Assembly: GCA_964023205.1 (NCBI GenBank)
Contig: OZ026833.1
Span: forward strand, 39,525,137 to 39,589,136
From: Lutraria lutraria
Taxonomy: Eukaryota; Mollusca; Bivalvia; Venerida; Mactridae
Reading direction: 5' to 3'
DNA: 64,000 bases
This document shows, in pieces, positions 23,154 to 37,358 of the stretch (positions within the stretch are counted from its first letter, which is position 1; each line of letters opens with the position of its first letter). The position numbers were made by a program, and so were the translations under genes. A model generated the notes under the pieces. The model was not told the DNA's origin. It was given only the letters and a program-made list of their open reading frames with translations, and made no database searches.

Positions 23154-26100
23154 ATAAGAAATGGTTCGAAGCGATTGATGATTCGATTAAAACATTTACA
23201 AGTTGCAAATGATTTTTCAATATAATACCAGCACTCATGTTATCAGAATTATGTTTTAATGCGAAGCAAATATGATCGCTAATTTACTTGTAATCGGACT
23301 GTGTGATAAAAAGCTTCTAATTTTAGGCAAATTGTATCATTTAATATTTACTTGACTATTTAGCATGAGGGTCTCAGTGATTGAAGCATTTACTTGTAGT
23401 AAATGGTTTTCAGGAAAAGAAATATAGGTTGCACAAATGTAACCGAGACTGTTTTTAGAAAGTAATCGTTTAGTCTTTTCAAGTTATTGGTCGATTTATT
23501 TTTAATTTTCGAGTTCATTTCAGCTGCTCTGAGATATTCAAACTAATATTGTTTCTGGATTTTTATCATAAATAGATCAAGACGAGAATTGTGCTATCTT
23601 ACACTGTTCTACTTTAGCATAGTCCCATATGATAGACCTGTCTTTGTTCATAAGAACCTTTTAGTCGACGTAACTGGTTTGTAATTAATCGAGGGGTCAA
23701 TCATCATAATTACAAGAATATTATTGTCATGACGGTGATGTCTTTAGAAGTCTCTGCAGGTGTCTGGTGTTTATATTGTTTTCAAATTACGGTCAATTTT
23801 AGTATGTGCCGTGACAGTCAAGCCTCATATTCAATACTGCATGTTTGTACATGGAAGTGTATTGTAACAGAAAACCATAAGCCAAGAAATAAATGTATCT
23901 ACAGTTTAACTGGTAATGTATTCAACACATTTGTAAAAATTCAGTTGTGTCAAAAGGTTTACTTACGTTGACCGACAATTATTATTCACAAAATTATACT
24001 GTGTCACATCTTCGGTTTAATTTCTATAATTAAAACATTAGTATACAGTATGGTATCGTTTATTCAAGCCAAATTTGCCTAACATTCTACATACTTGTAT
24101 TTCTACACAGATAGATTCAACAGCATAATAATAAAATGTTAATTTACTTAAGAAACGACATCATATAATTTAAGCATTGAATTTCATCAAATTTGTCATG
24201 ATTGGTTGTATGTATCTTGAAAATAATGCAAGAAATTTGTCATGAAAAATTATCAAACTTTGGCGAGGGAAACAATTTAATTAAAATGATTCAGTATTTT
24301 GTTTCTTTTTCTCAAAACTTTAATATATGTAAGTTGATATATTTCTAAGTTCTTTAATATTTCTGATTTCGAAAGTTCAATAAATTTAAATATACTTGAA
24401 TATTGCTAATACATGTAACATTTTATGTACTTTTTTTCTTAAAATACAATAGGCGTACTAATAAAATTGAAATTCATCGTTCATTGTATGGTATCTTACT
24501 TGTTGATACCACCTGCCATCTTCTACCTCTAATTTATGTACAGACAATTAAAATCTAGTAATACCATATCTGAGTTTATTAACATGTATATTATCCAAAT
24601 AGTTTGAGAACGAAATTCAGTAAATAATTTGTACGTTCTAGTCATATATACAAACTATATAAATGTAATTGTATCAGCTACTTCTTGACTTATCAAAACT
24701 TCTGCGAATCCTAATGTTTCCAAAATAATTTCACAGATTTTTAACCAAGATTTTCTTTTTATGTGTAATTCTAATTCTTTAACCATTAGATTATATATAC
24801 ATTTTACATAATTATGTAATATCTGAGCCTTAAATAATGTTTAGCCGATATCTAATAACATTTATTATACATGGCACTTTTAATGGATTTCTACCTATCT
24901 CATGTACGTGTAAAAATAGGAATAAATAATTGACAACAATTTCCTATCCGAACAACCTTTAGCGAGGCATGGCGATTCCTCCCCTTTGATTTTATCTGCT
25001 CGTATGCTATGCTGAAATTCACGAATGAGACTGTTCACTAAAGTTAATCTGTTAAAAATCTACAGTATACAGTAACGTTCATTCCATAAAAAAACTACAT
25101 TACGTTTCTGAAATCATCCTAAAAACAAGCACAATGTACCATTTCGAAAACGGTAATTTGATTAAAAAGGGACACGTTAGTACAAGTTAAATAACCTATT
25201 TACCAAGAATCAGTGTTAAATACGTCTTGCAAAGAACTACTAAAGGTTGCTTTTACAGTTATAAATGAATTCGGGGAGTCAAAAGAAAATAATCATAAAA
25301 CATTATCGCTTAATAATTGAACCGGTTTTGAAGTCAGCTAAACAAATTGTTGAATAACGCAAGTAAAGAAATAACAATAATTGACCTTGTCAAATCAGTG
25401 TGTTTTGTAAATAAATGAAACACTTTTAAAATGTACTCGTTTATCACGATAGTGTTTAAAGCTAAAATATATCTTAAAGTGTGTGAAAACCACAAAGAAA
25501 GTTCCAGATATCAAGAATGTCCCTACATGATACAGAACGAGCACTTGTCTCCCATTATTCGGCATTTTCGTCAAAAAGAAAAAAGTGATCGTAAATTTTT
25601 ACTGGAAGGTAACATGATTCATTGTCTACAATTGTAAAACAGCGAATGTTTCAAAAAGCACTTCATTAGAAAGCTTAACTGTGCATATATCAGTGACGTC
25701 ACACGAACCGAAAATAAACGTCCGTAATAACAGATGAAGAAGACATTTCTTGAGTGATCTGGTATTAAGTTATGCTATCCATCCATAGGTTATCGGAAAA
25801 CTCACAGAACATTTAGGACAATATTCATTTCACTGACGAAGCATCATTTAGAAATAATGTTAATTTTTTTGGATTTGGGTCGAAATATTCTGGACCATTT
25901 TACAAATCTGTACCACATATTTGAGATTGTCAAAGGATGACAATACACCGTTGTTGAAGCTTTATGTTGCTTTGATTACATTAAACCCTATGTGCACGCT
26001 ACAGATTCATGGTAAAGAACCAAATTGCATATATTGATACACCAAAAGCAGTGGTCTCCCTTTTGTACTGTTTAATTTTACTGGTGTTATCGGCATATAA

Positions 26101-26496
26101 TGCCTCTTACCATTTACAATTTATTTACATGTCAACATGGTCAAGACCACTGTTTTTAAAACAGAGAGTATACATAATAAACATAATATATGTAGTGTCA
26201 ATACATACAATCAACATACATTTGCATTTTTGAAAATTTAAAGAACCAAAATCAACGCAAGCAGAAATATTTGAAAGAACATAATATTACCCCCCCCCCC
26301 CCCCAATAGATGAGATGTAAATAACATTTAGAAACATTTAACAAACAAATAATAATTACGAAGCAGTGCAAACAATATCCATGATTAACTAAGCAGTATT
26401 ATTCTCTTACCTTAATGTCGTTGCAAGAAAAATTATTTTTGCAATATCATTAGATAAATTGTGTTTGGTTGTTTAGACATGTATGCTATAATTTTG
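23154..26496. other. Intergenic, no gene recognised
   Basis: AT-rich. A CRE palindrome at 25694-25701 and a C homopolymer at about 26291-26305 are the only structured items noticed. Short ORFs here show no recognisable domain. Confidence 0.5.
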
Positions 26497-27310
26497 TTAA
26501 TGGAAGGCCAAGATGCATTTTTTGATATATTTTGTTCTTAAGTTGTTAAAGAAAGCATTACACATAAAGAAGTGATATTCAAATTCAACTTGGTTGATAG
26601 AACATAATTTACAGATGTAATTTTCTCTGAATATATTCTTGTATCTTCCTGATTCTATCTCTAGATTATCAGAACTTAATCTGAATTGGGTTAGTTCCTT
26701 TCTATATTTATCAATTTTAACAAGATCTAGATAGCGTTCATACTTGTAATCCTTTTTAAATTTTCGGTAGCAATGCATTTAATTTGGTTGGTTGAAATAT
26801 CATTCCATTCCTGGATATATTGATCCCTTAAACGTTGTTTAAACAATGGCATAAAATTGTAGTCTGTAAAATCAAAGTCTGTATAAAGATATCCAAAACC
26901 TAAACTATTAAGTGTTGACTGAATTTTCTGAACCCAACATCCAGATATCATCGCATTTATACCATGTAGTTGACCTGTAAAAGATTTATAGATAAGTAAC
27001 ATATAAAAAGACGACATGGCAATATCGTCATCGGACATTTCATTCAGATTTCATATAGTGGAGACAGAGTTTCACCCTGTTTAAGGCCAAGAGACACATC
27101 GAAAAAGTCAGAGTATGACATACTTGATGCGTCTATAACATATGATTTAACATTTCGATATATTGATCCAATTATATTTACCGCTTTACAACTTAGACCA
27201 GGTTAAATTAATTTAATCCACAGAGTGTCATGAATTACCGTATCAAAGGCCTTTTCATAATCGATGAAAGCACAGTACAGTTTTTTGCCTGAAGCTAATG
27301 TACTCGTTTT
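26497..27310 (-). mobile_element. Non-LTR retrotransposon (LINE) ORF2 remnant
   Basis: Minus-strand segments encode reverse-transcriptase pieces: FIDYEKAFDTV-like motif near 27240-27275, a GLKQGETLSP-like motif near 27065, then LGFGYLYTDF and, at the end, LTQFRLSSDNLEIESGRY with a CKLC...HFFMC zinc-type terminus typical of LINE C-termini. Stops and frame breaks lie between them and the YADD region is not seen. Inactive copy. Confidence 0.75.
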
Positions 27311-27329
27311 TTTTTAATAACAGGATGAA

Positions 27330-27935
27330 GAATACTAGTAACAAGAAACCTATAACGTTTAGACGAATTACAAGAAGCATATTGGGTTATTATTTTTGTA
27401 TGAAGTTGCTTTTTTCATAAAGGATATTGATTGTATATTTTATTCAATCCTCCATTAAGGAGAGTATAACATATGTACATGTTATGAATAATAGTAATTA
27501 TTAATACCCATATATTGACTATCATAAGTATTTGACATACGAAAAAAATGCATATATATAGTTCACAAGAACATGGTAACATCATACCCTACATCCATCA
27601 AATTAAATGCTAATACATTCACCATTATCTGCTATGATAAAACCACATTGGACTTCAAATAGCATTACCGATATTATGCCACACAATAACTTATCTAGGT
27701 CAACATCACAGAGGAATGCCTGCCTATGAACTATATTAAGTGGCAGACGAACATTCAGGTTACGCGATGAATAGCGCCAATTCAATGATTGACCAACCAA
27801 AATGACCGGCTTCACCAGCCAATCAAATGGCCAGGATTACCCAAACTAGTAATAGACACTATACTATATACTTGCAAACAACTAGAATAGACTTGTAATC
27901 ATGACAAAAATTCGTCTAGAAAAAAATCAGTGGTA
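27330..27935. repeat. Dispersed repeat, inverted partner at 41450-41965
   Basis: Read on the minus strand this block aligns with the plus strand of 41450-41965: TTCTAGACGAATT, GTGTCTATTACTAG, AATCCTGGCCATTTGATTGG, ACTCTCCTTAATGGAGGA and TTTATGAAAAAAGCAACTT occur in the same order. It adjoins the LINE remnant. The class is unknown. Confidence 0.7.
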
Positions 27936-29088
27936 CCAAACTGTGCTTCTAAAACGATTTGTTAATTCTGTTCCTTAACACTAGTGAAAATATTTTTATA
28001 AAGACTTCATTTACCCAATTAAACAACTCAGATTCACAAGAAGTGAGCACTTCGGTATTAAAGTTTATCTTTAATTTTGAAAACAATACAGGGGGTTATG
28101 CATGTTGTACAACTATATAGTTACTAGAGAAATGTCGTCAGGATTACATAATTGTATGCTGGTGCACAATCTGTGTCGTCATTATCTAAATTATCATAAT
28201 CACGTGAATTGTGCTACTGATGAGGATAATAATGCTCGTTATGAAGTGTTCATGATTTGTTTTATTGTGTCTATATATTGGTAAAGCATGCGTTGGTATC
28301 ACTGCTGTTGGCAATATGAATGCATTTGCATATTTAAATGCAGTACCTCATGTCTAAGTTACGTCCCTTGATTATGATTCGTACGAACGAAATAAAAAAA
28401 GTTCTAATAAGAGTTGGACAGCTGTATAGAGAACAGGGATCGAGGTTATAAAACTTGAGATCGGTCTCCGAAATCAAATCTCATATCTCGTATTTAAAAC
28501 TTTCAAAGTTATTATGATAAAACAATAGGGTTATTTTTAAAACATATTTCTGTCAGCATAATTGGTCTGAATATATAAGCTCTATCTTTCAAACATAATA
28601 CTTTTAGTACTTAGAGAATGGAATAGCGATTTGAGTTCTCAAATTTTATAGTGTCTGGATCAGAACGTATTTGGACAGTCATAATCCATAAAAAAACACG
28701 CAATAGATCACCAGAAAATAAAAACAATTTATTCCGGGTCACCTCCCTGGATGACCTGAAGAGAAATTTACAGACGTTGGGTGGGGCGGCAGTACTTGAG
28801 GGTGTAACATATTTAGCGGTAAAGTTTTTTCTTATAAGTTGTTAAAGTTATATGAAGGTTCAAAATCATCATTAAAAGTTAGCCAAATGCGCTGGCCACC
28901 GAATCAAATATCCTTTAAACAATACATTAACTTTGTTATTTGTTTAGGATGGCGTCCCACAGTTTAGTAAATTTTGTCTAAACTTTTGAAAATCTTTCTA
29001 AATACCTCTCCGAAACAAGCCGAAATACATCGTCGATTTCCGTAAATCAAGCTTTCACTCGATCACGTGATAAATTAGCATAACAGCA
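27936..29088. other. Upstream region of the decayed multi-exon gene
   Basis: No gene assigned. An open stretch at 28651-28845 shows no known domain. A probable promoter region lies just before 29089 but no TATA box is clear. Confidence 0.35.
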
Positions 29089-32000
29089 ATGGCGGATACA
29101 CACGGTAAACAGAGAGGGAGGCCAAGAATAACAGATAATGAAAGGAAGAGGCGTAAGGTTGTTCGTAAGAAGTCCTACGAACAATCAAGGATTAATTTAA
29201 GAAATGGAATTGCTCGGTGGAACGTGATAAAACACGATCATAACATACAGAGTGACCGTAACGGGGCGACATTCCGGATCGACAGGTACGATGATTTTTG
29301 TTTTGTCTGGTTAGATTTTCGACAGCGCATGCAGAGATCGATCGGTTTATTGTGTTTTTTCCGTTATTTTCTGTTGACGATGTTGATCAATCCTGGTGGA
29401 AAAACTGCTTTGGAACCGAAAAAGCTCAGGTTTCAAGAATATAGGCGAGACCGAAAAACCGCTGAACTGAAAGTGAAAGTAGCAAAAAGTAATATCCAGG
29501 GGCATAGCTGGAACTTACTCCAAAAGGAGTAAAGGTCTCTCCCCTCAGGTCTGTGGTATATATGGTCCAAAATATGGCTATATCTAAGCCATAAACGTAT
29601 CTTTTTATCATTTTGGCCTGTTCTAGATTTGACAAAATAACAGCATACAATCCCAGAGTCTAAACTTTTTTACCAGTCTCCTGTGAAAACAGTGTTAAAG
29701 AAGGCTTGGAATCACACAGATTGTTAATATGGAATAAAAACTGAAAGACTGACTGTACAATTAAAGATTTTGTAAACATGTTGTAGGTCTCTGTCTTGAT
29801 TTTTAAGCTGACATCCCTGTGAGGGGTTAATTTGGCATTAAACTTAATTAAAGGAACATATAGATTATAAGCATTTTAACTTGGTCGTTTTAAAGTTCAT
29901 TTTCATTTCAAATTAAATCCAAGGAGTTCAAGAATATAAAGTCCAGCTATGCGCCTTACATCACTTTGTGATATCTATCCAATTATTTTGACAATGCACA
30001 ACAGATCTGACTTCTTCATTAAGGCGATAAACAAATACAAGTGTAATACAAACATTGAAGTTATTTGAACTGCACATTTAATCTTGTGCAATTCATGAAA
30101 AACACACAAAGATAATGATAGACAGAAAGGAAATCATCCATCTGGTTCAAGTCTTAACATTGTAATGAGATTTGATTGAGAAGGCTGTTTTTATTTTAAT
30201 ACAAATTTGTAAATTTTATGCAATATAAATCTAAGCTATTTCATATTCTTTCCTCTGACTGTAATGTTCATATGTTTCTTCTAATTAGTCAATAGACTTG
30301 ATGCTCCAAACCATTAATATTTTCTTAAGTTTTTTTATTAATTTAAAAACATATAATTATGTTCATGTGCTGAAGAGTAATATTGTATGCATTATTTTAG
30401 GTACCAACATATTCTTATTGCTGAGATACCTGGACCATCAAGACTGACCTCCACCCCTGACAGTTTGAGGGATGTTGTGAGCACCCATTCAGTATCTGGT
30501 GTGTCAGTTTTAGAGATGGAAATGCATGGTGGCAGGTACTGTTTTATCATTTAGTTTCTCTATTATTTTGTTCAGTATGCCATGGATGTGAAATAAATCC
30601 TACATAACTTCTAATAAAGAATTCAGGATGGTAAAGTGAAATGAATTTGATTTTCAGAAAATAATTGCATCTTTGCAAATGCTGGTCCCTATGTGATGAG
30701 ACAAGCCTCTGGTCAGGTAAGGAGGCTGATCATCACATGTAGTCACTATGTACTATGATGTAGATGATCTCTAGTATGTCAGAGTCTCAGTGATGTTCAA
30801 CAAAAACCCATGTCATACCAATAACCTACAATTTTGTCTATGTGGATGACCGCTATTGAAAGCGATGTTGATAGGTTAAAGGGCAAGATTACTCAATGCA
30901 ATATTAAAGAGGAAATTAATATCCACTTTGCATTTTTAGTGGGTGTCATTGTTCTTTTTTCATTCCTTTGGTAAATTTAAATACTCCACAATTAACAATA
31001 ATTTTTGTGACTAATAATTTTACAATCCACCCATCCATCATTTCGCTCACCTTTCAGTTGTGCAACACAGTGTTTTAAAAGCTGTTCAAAGCAAAATAGT
31101 GAGTGGAACATAAATTTTAAAGCAAGATAGTGTTAATGACACGATGTGAAAATTCTTGTAACAATTAAGTTACAGTCTATGTTTAGGCTTGAATCCCTTG
31201 AGATGGCGTTTTAGTAGAAGGTGTTCATAAGAACAACAGTAAACAAAAAATAACAACACAAAATGTTTGTATTGCAGACATGTACATCTTGATTTAACAT
31301 CAGGATTGGAAGAAATGGACTCCTCTGGAGACAACAAAACTGAGTGAGTATGTCTACTTTGGTGATTTTTCATTGGCAAAAATAAATTGTAGTCACTGTG
31401 AAAGGATAGGAATAAGAACCTTATTGTACATTAGACGGCCTTCAAGATGTTTGTTTGCTGTAACCAGAAAACTTTTAGTTGGTAGGTAGGAAGGAATTTT
31501 TTTAACAATTTATTTTTTATACTTAACCCAAAGTACATGTCAGAATGCTGTTTTTGATTCCAAAACATCCTAAGAGGCCAAGAAAAGATTGTTATTGGCC
31601 TTTTTGGTCAATAGATAGTGTTATGGCAAACACATTTATTTGTCCGAACGGTCATATGTCAGCATACTTTCTGTTTTCGCATGGAAATTAACCAACTGAC
31701 TTTCTGTTGAGTTGCTATGTTTTTGCACAAGTTGTATGAAGTATTGTGAATAATTTCGAGTATATATAAACATTTACTTATCTTGTGTGTTAGTTATCAT
31801 GGCACTTTAGCCTTTCATATTTTAACTGAACTGTTTTTCCTCTTTCTCCATAAAACAAGAATCCAGTAGAGAAGATGGAAAGACTTCCAGACCTCATTTG
31901 ATGAAAAAACTATTATCATCCTTCATTGATCCTTCAGAGTAAGTTACTACAATAATATTATTTAAAACCTTATTATACTACATAGATTTTTGTAAAATAA

Positions 32001-32676
32001 TTTTTAGCAGAATGTTTTATCTTGGTGAAAGGGAGATTCATTTGTTTCATGCACAGCCAGTGAAATTACAGAATCTGTAGTAAACAGTGTTGTAATCTGG
32101 GTCTTGGATTTGAAGTGACCACACATTAACTCATTGTGCTGTACTCGATGGAGTCAGCTAAATTGGTTTCAACCATAAATTCTTTAGAACTATTAGTTAG
32201 GATATTTTATCCTCTAACTATGGTTAGTCTGTAAAGGCATATATTTAGTTTGATAATCACTGTAGTCATTTATATTTGTATGCATTGAAAAAAATTCTAA
32301 AGGATGTCTTTCTTCTTTTTGAAAAAAGCTACCTGGTATTTACTCTGCGTAAATAAATTATTCATGTACATATTACATTTACCCCGCCACCACCACCGAA
32401 ACATGCACATATGTACGATTTGTATAATATATGTGTCTGTCTGCAACACTTGTACAGTCCATATCTGACAAAAAATTTGCTTCATTCCATATTTTACTTT
32501 ACAAGTCAAATTTTGTATATTGTATTTATTGGTAGGTTTTGATGGAGTTTCGTTTCAATTATTCCTTCAAAATTCCTTGATTATAATATTTGAATCAGAT
32601 AGATATGACCACAGACACATTTTGTGTCTGAATGTGTACCTGAGAATGACTTGTACCTGTCACACATATTTGTACT

Positions 32677-32754
32677 TCGAGGGCTCAGCGCAACACTGTC
32701 GTAACTTGTTCTTATTTCCAAATGAGTTACGACACTGTTGCGTTGAACCCTCGA
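32677..32754. repeat. Imperfect 30-bp inverted repeat (hairpin)
   Basis: Arms 32677-32706 and 32725-32754 pair with three mismatches around an 18-bp loop; arm begins TCGAGGGCTCAGCGCAACA. It directly precedes a tRNA-like sequence at 32760. Possibly the end of a foldback element. Confidence 0.6.
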
Positions 32755-32759
32755 CTTAT

Positions 32760-33050
32760 AACCTTCCCTGGTAGCTCAGTTTGTATAACGTTCACCTTTG
32801 GAGTTTGAGTTTGTGAGTATGATCATTGGCTGCGACATACCAAAATTGTTAAAATGATTCTGGTTAATCACCCTAAGATGGTGCTTGGCATATAAGGGTC
32901 ATTCCAGGATTGCTTGGCCCAGTGTCAGGATATTGAAACTGGGTGTTGTATCACATCAGTGTTCGAGGCGTGATATACAGTGCAGAAACATGTTAGAAGT
33001 TGGAAACCGTCTCTGTATTCTGAAAGATTGTTGGTTGGATGTAAAAACAG
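32760..33050 (+). mobile_element. Probable tRNA-derived SINE, third type
   Basis: Starts CCTTCCCTGGTAGCTCAGT, a tRNA-like A-box region, and ends in a GTTGGATGTAAAAACAG-type tail. B box is degenerate and no flanking duplication was found, so boundaries are approximate. Confidence 0.45.
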
Positions 33051-35085
33051 ATACATATTAATTGATTATTTGTATTGTAAATTTGTCCTTTCAGGAAAAA
33101 ACTATCCAAACAAAACATTCCTATGACATTTGGCATGCTGCTAAGAACCTTGGAAAGAAACTAACCAAGGTAAATTGCTATAACACCTACCTATATTGTT
33201 TGGATAAGAATTTAGAAAAATAATTGATTTTGAACATTCAAGTAGAACAGAATCATCTTTACTAAAATAAATTTTGCTAATAATGGCTGTGAGATAAATG
33301 TATGTTTTTCCTTCATTGTAGAACTCAAGTACTCATATGTTGTTCTTACTAGATTGCACAGCGAAAAGGCAAAAGCATTTTGCATCAATGGTGTAAAGAT
33401 ATTGTTAATCATTTCTAGTTCACATGCAAGGTAGGGGAAACATGTGGTCAGTTTGTGGGAAGAAATACTTAAGCATTTGTTCATTGCTTTTAAATTGTTA
33501 TCCACAAAAGACTAAGTTGTTATGAATCAGATGAATCAATTGGTTAGTACACAATATTGTGATGTCATCTCCTACAACATTTTGAATAAGGTTTGTTTAA
33601 ACTTGGGCTATTGTATCTGACAGCCATGTATATGTTCAAGAAAGGTTTAAAATATGACAATTTTAATTATGTTACTTATTCATGACCTAGTCTAAATCAG
33701 TTGCTTTGTTTGTTGGATTCAATGCCATTATGAGAAGAAAATAAATCATTTGTTGTGATTTGACTGTGTTACATTACGCACCAACTGCCTGCTCATGCGT
33801 ACTTAATGAATAAATGTTTAGAGGCAACAATAGCCTACACATCGCACCAACTGACTCAAAACCAGAAATATCCTGCTCTAGTGAATGCGTCATTAGGACA
33901 GGCAAATTGTTTTGGTTATCATGTCTTAATTCTGTATTAGTGAAAAAATTGTTGCTTTATTCCTCAGGGACTATGGAGAAGTGTCCTCCACCACATTGTG
34001 AATGTGCATGAGTGGATTCTGGCTCACGGGGATGATAGAATTTACCAGTGCCTACATGGACCATTGTCTGAGGAAGACCAGACCAAATCTTGTATTTCTG
34101 TTTCTCAGCACAAGCAGGCCCTGAAGGATCTCGCTTGTGTTGTCTTAGATAAACAACTGCTGAAGAAAGTACATTACTTCCTAAATTTTAGGTAAACAAT
34201 GAATACTTCTTGATAACACTAAAATGTATATTTTTTATAATCACATTAGCAAGAAAAGAAACAAATCTATATAAATGCACTGTCAGACTGTTAGTTCTAT
34301 AAAAGTTGTCGATTTTGGTAAATTTTGAATGCTCTCATTGGAAGATGTTGATATTGCTTCTTCTGTCCCTCATTGCATGTGTATACTTATTTCTATGGAA
34401 ATACTGTCTGTAAATTTCCACATTTTACAACAAGTTTTACATAAACAACATATTCTCCATTTCTTAATGATTCTACCTGTTGGTATAACCAGTAAACTAT
34501 CAGCTGAATCTTTTTGAGAATTACATATAAGAATAACTCATGTGCTAATTTTAGCACATTCTTTTATGCTCGTGGCTGTAAAAGATACAAAAATATACTA
34601 ATAATTCATATAGGAGTACAGCAAATCTTGAAGGATTTCAACAGCACATCCTGATGTATTGCGCCAAGAGTTTTTCAAACACACCTCCCATTTACTGAGT
34701 TAGAAACCTATTAGCAGCCTTGGACAACGACACGCATGCTGACAGAGCAAATGTGCTCAACAAGATGGGTCAATGAGGTACATATTTATGTCTGTATGAA
34801 AATTCGCTTGCTTTTTAGGGGGGGGGGGGGGGGAATGCTCACTTAATGACAATGTCTCCTGTTCAATTTCCAAAGACTGCATTCATATCCAGTAATAACC
34901 TTCAAACGAATATTTGGCAAATGAGATATTTGGTGTTTCTTAGAAATTGACTACTTCTTCTGGGGGACAAATATAAGATATGAACTCCTGGCTGTTATTA
35001 AAACTGACAGCATGCTGATGTTAATGCTATGATAGATGTTGTGGGCAACTTAGTACAGTCACCTAAAATATTGGCAACTCAGACA

Positions 35086-36612
35086 GTAATTATACCCCCA
35101 GATATGAAATATATGGGGGCTATATTGGATTCACGCTTGACGGTCGGTCGGTCGGTCGGCCGGTCGGTCGGTCGGTCGGTCCGTGCGTCTGTAGACACAA
35201 TTTGTCCGGAGAATTTCTCAGCAACTACTTACAGGATTTCAATGAAACTTCACAGAAGTGATCAGTAGTAAGCCTAGTTGTGCTAGCTTAAAGCATTTTT
35301 TGTTCGGATTAATTTTCACTGAGTTATACCCCTTTGTTGTTTTTATACAATATATACAATAGGCAAATTTTGTCCGGACAATTTCTCAGCAATTACTCAC
35401 AGGATCTCAATGAAACTTCACAGAAGTGATCAGTAGTAAGCCTAGTTGTGCTAGCTTAAAGCAATTTTCGTTCGGATTAATTTTCACTGAGTTATACCCC
35501 TTTGTTGTTTTTATACAGTATATACAATAGGCAAATTTTGTCCGGACAATTTCTCAGCAATTACTTACAGGATCTCAATGAAACTTCACAGAAGTGATCA
35601 GTAGTAAGGCTAGTTGTGCATGGTTAAAGCAATTTTCGTTCGGATTAATTATCACTGAGTTATACCCCTTTGTTGTTTTTATACAGTATATACAATAGGC
35701 AAATTTTGTCCGTACAATTTCTCAGCAACTACTCACAGGATCTCAATGAAACTTCACAGAAGTGATCAGTAGTAAGCCTAGATGTGCATGCTTAAAGCAA
35801 TTTTCGTTCGGATTAATTTTCACTGAGTTATACCCCTTTGTTGTTTTTATACAGTATATACAATAGGCAAATTTTGTCCGGACAATTTCTCAGCAACTAC
35901 TCTCAGGATTTCAACGAAACTTCACAGAAGTGATCAGTAGTTGGCCTAGTTGTGCATGCTTAAATCATTTTTCATTTGGATTGATTTTAACTGAGTTATA
36001 GCCCTTTGTTTTTTTCTACAGTGTATACAATAGGCAAATTTTGTCCTGACTATTTCTCGTTGACTACTGCCAGAAATTCTATAAAACTTCTCAGAAGTGA
36101 TAAGTAGTTAGCCTAGTTGTGCATGCATTAAACATGTCTTGGTTTGTTAAATTTTCACTGAGTTATGGCCCTTTGTTGTTTTTTATACAGTGTATATACA
36201 ATATCTCAGTAACTACTCATAGGAATTCAATGAAATTTCACGGAAGTTATAAACAGCCAAGTTGTGCATGCCATAACCAGGTTTTGTTTGGATTAATTTT
36301 CACTGAGTTATGGCCCTTTGTTTTATACAATTAGGTTAATTTTGCCCATACCATTTCTCAGCAACTACATGCAGGAATTCAGTGAAACATCTTAGAAGTG
36401 ATAAGTAGTTTGCCAAGTTGTGCATGTCCACAATAGGTTTTGTCCCAGTAAATTTTGTTATGGCCCTTTGTTATTTTTTATATAATGTATATTTAGAAAC
36501 TGGTCAGGATATATCTAAGCAACAATTTGCAGGTATTAAAAAATGAAAATGCATTATATTTCCGTCTGTAAAATGTAACAATAACTGTGTCAAGGCCGCA
36601 TCTGGGGGTATT
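35086..36612. repeat. TACCCCC-type element with ~168-bp internal tandem array
   Basis: Ends ATACCCCCAGAT (35092) and ATCTGGGGGTAT (36600) are inverted repeats. After a GGTC microsatellite at about 35142-35181, a 168-bp unit (TGTCCGGACAATTTCTCAGCAA...TATACCCCTTTGTTG) repeats at 35203, 35371, 35539, 35707, 35875 and then in increasingly diverged copies to about 36540. The array lies in an intron of the decayed gene. Confidence 0.8.
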
Positions 36613-37358
36613 CATCACCTTTAGTGATAGTTCTAGTTTGAAATGAATTGGTGTTATAACTTTTTGTGACTATGGCCATCCAAAAATGTTTGAAAATGAA
36701 CTTGTTTAAAATGTGTCACACGGCACCCATCAGTTACTGGTTTGTGAAAATAGGCAGTATCACATACACCGTAGAAGGGATTTTTTACAATGATAAACAT
36801 TTATTTTGTCTACAATACAGGGTTGGTAAGAGGGGGAAACCCTGTGGATAAAGTTTAGTGTAAAATTGTGTTTCAGACTGTAGCGTGTGTGGAACAAGAA
36901 GAGTAGGAGGTGGTCTGTATACCCAGTGATGGAAACAAAGACATATAATGTGTTGAAAAATGCTCTGTGTGTGAGACTGGCAGATGGTGTTGGCATGTTC
37001 AAGCCCTAGCTAGAGGAAGGTGATCCTAGGAGGCTATAAAAGCATCTTGCTCTAATATTTCCTAAAGCAACACAGATGAAGAACAGAAATCTCGCTTTAA
37101 ATAAATGGCCTAATCCGTACAAAACATTTTAATATTGAAAACATGAACACACTTTTTAATACTGTCAAACCTGAAACTGTCAATTATTTAAAGAAAGTAG
37201 GACTTTTATACACTTCATCTTATTTATGCTAACTGGTCTATTCAGTAAATTATTTCATCACCTTTCAGTTTTAAAACTGTTCATGTCAGTCACCCTTCGT
37301 TCTCATTTATACATTATTATATTACATGAATTATGTCTATTGATTTCCATTTTTAGCT

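Larger units (their letters stand above)
29089..37009 (+). pseudogene. Decayed multi-exon gene of an uncharacterised expanded family
   Basis: Exons with matching splice phases: 29089-29285, 30401-30535, 31278-31343, 31867-31938, 33095-33169, 33968-34191, 34614-~34785, 36877-37009. Exon 1 encodes a basic RGRPRITDNERKRRK start; later exons contain YDIWHAAKNLGKKLT, LWRSVLHHIVNVHEW, LDKQLLKKVHYFLNFR and NKKSRRWSVYPV. I recall this combination from large uncharacterised families in marine invertebrates; function unknown, possibly transposon-derived. Phases break between exons 4 and 5, where middle exons seem missing. In-frame stops occur in exon 7 (after PPIY, and near the end) and at the start of exon 8. 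A tandem-repeat element sits in the last intron. Confidence 0.6.

Noticed and set aside
26291..26305. Poly-C run, and poly-G run near 34819
   Set aside because: Simple homopolymers, prone to assembly error; no feature inferred.
29286..29532. Continuous 147-aa ORF from 29089
   Set aside because: A GT donor at 29286 joins in phase to the exon at 30401; the rest of the ORF is intron reading.
35195..36540. CRISPR or centromeric satellite
   Set aside because: Tandem units inside short inverted ends within an intron; fits a dispersed repeat, not an array with spacers.
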